From contig CAVNZM010000001.1 of assembly GCA_963693365.1 (NCBI GenBank), positions 10,788,001-10,852,000 of the forward strand: DNA of 64,000 nt, in the 5' to 3' direction. The position numbers and the translations under genes are program-made. This document shows, in pieces, positions 59,829 to 64,000 of the stretch; position 1 is the stretch's first letter; every line of letters begins with the position of its first letter. This DNA is from Amoebidium appalachense. Taxonomy: Eukaryota; Ichthyosporea. The notes under the pieces are model-generated. The model worked only from the letters and a program-made list of their open reading frames with translations. It was not told the origin of the DNA and did not search any database.

Positions 59829-61299
59829 GGAGTTGCGCATGGGATGGTTGGTGTAGCCTAAATTCCTTACTGGTGCTGCAGAAGAAAGGTGTGCGTGGCC
59901 GTTAAGGGGCTTTTTCCCCCACTGTGGGGAATGGATTGAAAGGATCGGTTATATCGTTAACGACTTAAGTATATCGGCAGAGATGTTGGTCGAAATAAGA
60001 ACATGAGTACATGGATTTGAAAATGAATTCGAAGTAGTATTAATATTGTGATTATAGGCCCATGATATTCAATAATAGCCGCTATAGGCTTGTAGTAGCA
60101 AAAAGATACATATCCGAAGAAATATTAGTAAGTTGTATCTCAGTCACGAAGACCTACCGTATGTTACGGAGGCACGAACGTAAATCTCCCCTTCGGAGAT
60201 AATAATAATAGGGGCTTAGCCCCACACATATGCACCCACACTAATTTTCGCGGCGGAGACCGTGTGTGCGATTGATGATTGTGAGGGATGCTTCATCCCA
60301 CACAATCAAGAGACAAATTACGGTGGTGTTTATGATGGTGTGTGCACCTGTTTATGCGCGCGTGCGCGCATGTGTGTGTGTGTGTGTGTTCGCGCGCATG
60401 TGCGTGTGTATTGGGGGGTGGGGGGGGAATACGTAAAGGGGCACGAATTCTTGATACAAAGGTGTGGTGGTGGTGGCGGTGGAACACGTGTACACATGCG
60501 TATACACACAACACACACAAACTACACGCATACGCACACGCACACACACACACCGGGAGGGGGGAGGGGGAGGGGGAACACGTAAAGGAGGCCCAAATTA
60601 CTATAAAATTGATGGGATAGATATAAAATTGTGGTGGTGGTGGTGCCGGCACACATATACACGTATATATACGCACACATGCACATACTCGCGTGTACAC
60701 GCACGCGCACACACGTACACGTATTCGCACATACACACATGCATATGGTACACACACACACAACACACACACACACACACACACGGCATTCACATACATA
60801 CACAGACACGCAACACATCTTCCTGTCGCCCTAAATCCATATTCCTACTTTTTTTATTGTTTTATTGTTCCTACTTTTTTATTATTATTTTATCTATGAT
60901 CATGAATGTATCCGAGTACAAGCCCGGGTGCGCACCAGAATATGATGCACCTTTATCCAATGAAAATCTTGTTAAGATGCACTAAAAACGAATCAGTAAA
61001 TAAAAAAAAGACAGACGCAAGTGCCAAGTAGCTGCCAACTGCTGAGGGTTTGTGACCGTTGTGCCGGTACGTACCGTAACCGTTGAAAGTTGGAAGCCGG
61101 AAGTGGATGATGATAGAGTGAAAACGTTAGTGTAACGGGTGGTTATAATTATGAAAGCTTCGCTGTTGGTGCCATATAGGCCGAACTTCCCTAATTCCTG
61201 ATCCCCAGCCTTGAGAATTGCACCCAACAACTACATCCATGGCATACGCAACTTCCCAAAGACCTTGAAGAGACGTGTTTTAGTACCCTCAGGTCAAGC
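59829..61299. other. Intergenic region between GFAT and the DEK_C/zinc-finger gene
   Basis: Seen: the GFAT 3' flank, two perfect short hairpins at 60184-60200 and 60211-60223, then an imperfect duplicated block (GTGGTGGTGGTGG plus CA/CACG repeats near 60460-60560 and 60628-60790) containing related AACACGTAAAGG / AATACGTAAAGG motifs. AT-rich DNA at 60840-60900 follows. No gene recognised. Confidence 0.5.
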
Positions 61300-62001
61300 A
61301 TGAGTTTTGCATCAGACCCACACGGGTCGTTTCTTCGCGAAACACGGCGCATTCTCGCCGCGAGCAAGAGATCGCCTGATGAGTGGTCACCGGCGCAGTT
61401 ACGCAAACAGCTGCAAAAATTTTTCGCTGTTGACCTTGCCCCGTATACGTCGCAGATAAACCAAGTGTTTATCCAGGTGGTTCAAGAACTAACGGACCTC
61501 ACTGCCTCAGCGAGATCAGTAGCATCATCCCAGCAAGCTATAGTACAAGCACCACATGTTTCTTCTGGTCATGCAGCTGTATCAACGGTACCCTTTCAAT
61601 CATTTCCTGTTGGAGGAAGTAATGTTTCGGCTGCTTCGGCTACTGGTTTTCCCAACTTCAATCAGCATCAGGCAGGATGGGATATACCACCGTTACATCA
61701 ATCAGGTGGGTGGGTTTGCACAAATCATCTTGTTTTCCTGTGTTATGATTTCTGGTTTTTGAACATGCCGTGGCTTGTCGTGGGTGTCACTTGCCAGTTT
61801 CGTTTTGTGCTGCACGTATGACTTAAGAGCACAGTTAGCTGGTCGCTCATGGGGGGGATAAGTATTTGTTAGAGACCAGAGGGAAATATGGACATGATCA
61901 TGCACACATGTAAGTTTAGCTTCGTGCACACAGACAATAAGACACACACACGTTCGCCTGTGCCACACGCTGCTTGTGTGTGTGTGTGTGTGTGTGTGTG
62001 T

Positions 62002-62041
<40 letters not shown>

Positions 62042-62075
62042 ACGTTCGCCTGTGCACACACACACCACGCGCTGC

Positions 62076-62118
<43 letters not shown>

Positions 62119-62243
62119 GCGCACACACTTGCAGACACACACACACGCGCGCGCACACACACACGCACACACATGTGCACACGTTCACGCATGCACAAAC
62201 AGATACACCCACGCCCCATGTGGGCATTCATACGGACACACAT

Positions 62244-62313
<70 letters not shown>

Positions 62314-63665
62314 ACATGGCAATACCTAAACATCCTTTCACCATGTCCCAAGTTCCTTTTTCTCAGCGAAGAAATGCTAAACACGTCGTATGCAAAGCGT
62401 TACAATCTGAACGCTGCCCAACCCCTTCCTTATCTTTAGTAGTCTCTACCCTCCCCCCCCCCCCCCCCCCTTGCCCTTTGGTTGGTCTTGGAGGTGAGAG
62501 GGGAAAGGACTGGGGCTTCTCCTCCCCCCACGGGGGGGGGGGGGGGGGGGGGGGTTGCTGACCGAGACTGTGTACCTGTATCAACGCACATCGGTAGCAA
62601 GTATAGTGGGCCTCCACAGTAAAGTGAGAATAGAGCTTGAATATTGAAAAGAAGAGCACGTGATAGTTGAAGTGAATGCAGATGAGTTGGCTAATACAGA
62701 AGTGCTGATTGATAAAAAGGGCATTGATGAAATCGGGGCCTGATGAAAAGTATGAGGGGTCTACGAAATGGGGGTATTTGTAAATAAGAAGTGTCGATGA
62801 GACAGGTGTTGATTAAAGATGATTTGATAAGGAATAGAAACTGGGTAATAGAATTGGGATAATGGCAAAACAGTGGCAAGAGGTATCTTTGAAACAGGAT
62901 TCTGTATTGAACAGAAGTGCACATAAGACAGAGAACTCGATAGCGCATGTGTGCAGTTACAACGAAGGTATCGACAAAATTAACGTGTATACAAAACATA
63001 GGTGCAATGTAAAGCAGAATTACAAAGCAGCGTTAGAATAGGGCGAAGTATCTCCCTCTCCCCTCCCCCCCCCCCCCCTCCTCCCCTTTTCCTCCCCTTC
63101 CTAGACACCAACCTGTCCCCTTTTCACTCTGCAGGGATTTCACAATTACAAGCCCGGGGCCCAGCACCCACCCAAGGAACCCAACACAGACCCACCATCG
63201 CCGCCCCTTCAGCGACCCCCCAAGCCCACCACGAAAGCGATGAAAGTGATGAAAATGATGAACCCCCCTCACCCCCACCTGCGCCACAAGGCAAAAAGGG
63301 GGGCTGTGGAAAGGGACATAAACCCGCGGCGGTATATACGGCGGACATTACTTGTCCCCGGGAGGAAAATGACATTAGCGACAGTGACCGTCGGCCAATA
63401 ACAAAGGGGCCTGATGGTTTGTTTCATTGCCCTGATCCGGGGTGCACAAAGACTTTCAAGTCGTTTGTTGGGGCGTGGTACCATCGGAAGGTGGGTGTTG
63501 TGTGTGTGTGTGGGGGGGGGGGGGGGGGGGGGGGGGGAGGGCGGATGGATAGAGGTGGGTGGGTGGGTGGGGATGGGAGTGGTGTAGGTGTGTGTGTGGG
63601 TGGGGGGGTGGGGCGATGGGTATGGGTTGGTGTGGGTTGGTGGTTGGGTACTGGTGGGTGCGGGT

Positions 63666-63760
<95 letters not shown>

Positions 63761-63848
63761 GCATTAATCCCTATTCGTTCAACCCCTCTTCGCCTTCACT
63801 CTTTCTTGTCAGGGTTGCGTCGCCCAGCATTGGTTTGATACTGAATGA
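61300..63848 (+). CDS. DEK_C domain / C2H2 zinc-finger protein, 3' end provisional
   Basis: Exons 61300-61705 and 63135-63490 are in phase. Residues about 10-64 resemble a DEK C-terminal domain, a small DNA-binding helical fold ([40 protein letters not shown]). A Ser/Gln/Ala-rich linker follows, then an acidic stretch ([10 protein letters not shown]), a Pro-rich part, a [11 protein letters not shown] basic patch and [21 protein letters not shown], the start of a C2H2 finger (Cys234, Cys239, His252). Chromatin or transcription role inferred. A third exon at 63813-63848 (after CTTTCTTGTCAG) would supply CVAQH and a stop, giving 265 residues, but the His-His spacing (x7) is unusual; the gene may instead continue beyond the window. 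Intron 2 starts GTGGGTGTTGTGTGTG and poly-G and holds (GT)n. Confidence 0.55.
61972..62315. repeat. (GT)n blocks and (CA)n in the DEK_C gene intron 1
   Basis: (GT)n at 61974-62040 and 62076-62114 are followed by (CA)n at about 62242-62311, so this intron contains an inverted pair of GT and CA arrays. Between them a CGTTCGCCTGTG motif is duplicated near 61950 and 62043. Poly-C 62453-62471 and poly-G 62531-62554 form another inverted pair. Confidence 0.85.
63507..63757. repeat. Poly-G, GGGT-rich and (GT)~44 tract in the DEK_C gene intron 2
   Basis: Poly-G 63511-63537, GGGT/GGTG-rich DNA to 63668, then (GT)n at about 63669-63757, directly after the donor of exon 2. Confidence 0.85.
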
Positions 63849-64000
63849 TGTTTGTTCTAGCGCTTTCACATATGGTTGGTTGTATCCCGGGCACATGAGA
63901 GAATAGCATGTCTCTGCTTAAAATATGAAAACAAATCCTGCTACCGCTCTGTGCTTGCATACTCTCCGATGTTTTGTTGTTGTCCTCTGGTGTCTCCTCC

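Overview
The window is nuclear DNA of a eukaryote. Conserved proteins are split into phase-consistent exons bounded by GT...AG (one GC...AG), promoters carry TATA and CCAAT boxes, and there are no operons or Shine-Dalgarno sites. Protein similarity (glucosidase II alpha, phosphate carrier, GFAT, FSP1/AIFM2, BAR-SH3, thrombospondin repeats) points to an opisthokont. The intron load and a TSP1 receptor fit a unicellular relative of animals (for example an ichthyosporean) better than a typical fungus; this assignment is inference. Intron and intergenic DNA is packed with poly-C or poly-G tracts, (CA)n/(GT)n arrays and dispersed retroposon-like elements, so most long open frames here are low-complexity noise (Pro, His-Thr, Val-Cys or Gly runs).

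Layout: (1) 0.8-2.3 kb, +, a small protein with seven CxH-x6-CxxC zinc-type repeats. (2) 4.3-23.5 kb, +, ER glucosidase II alpha subunit (GH31), reconstructed here in 26 exons over 19 kb. (3) 23.5-31.4 kb, gene-poor, with tandem repeats and reversed retroposon copies. (4) 31.5-34.8 kb, +, mitochondrial phosphate carrier with two tandem alternative last exons. (5) 34.8-38.0 kb, no convincing gene. (6) 38.0-39.7 kb, -, intronless receptor with ricin-B-like region, two TSP1 repeats, one transmembrane helix and a cytosolic CBM20 starch/glycogen-binding domain. (7) 40.7-47.0 kb, +, BAR-SH3 protein, divergent from (6). (8) 49.8-52.0 kb, +, FSP1/AIFM2-like NAD(P)H oxidoreductase. (9) 55.3-59.8 kb, +, glutamine:fructose-6-phosphate aminotransferase. 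(10) 61.3-63.8 kb, +, a DEK_C/C2H2 zinc-finger gene whose 3' end is uncertain.

The genes are housekeeping or cell-surface functions and do not form an obvious pathway cluster. Glucosidase II, GFAT and the CBM20 receptor all touch carbohydrate metabolism, but the sequence gives no evidence of co-regulation. The most unusual items are the TSP1-TM-CBM20 receptor, the duplicated last exon of the phosphate carrier, a family of retroposon-like elements whose 3' ends run into poly-C, and introns whose two ends are complementary, (GT)n/G-run at the start and C-run/(CA)n at the end. Three coding exons carry single-base G-run frameshifts, most simply read as homopolymer sequencing errors.
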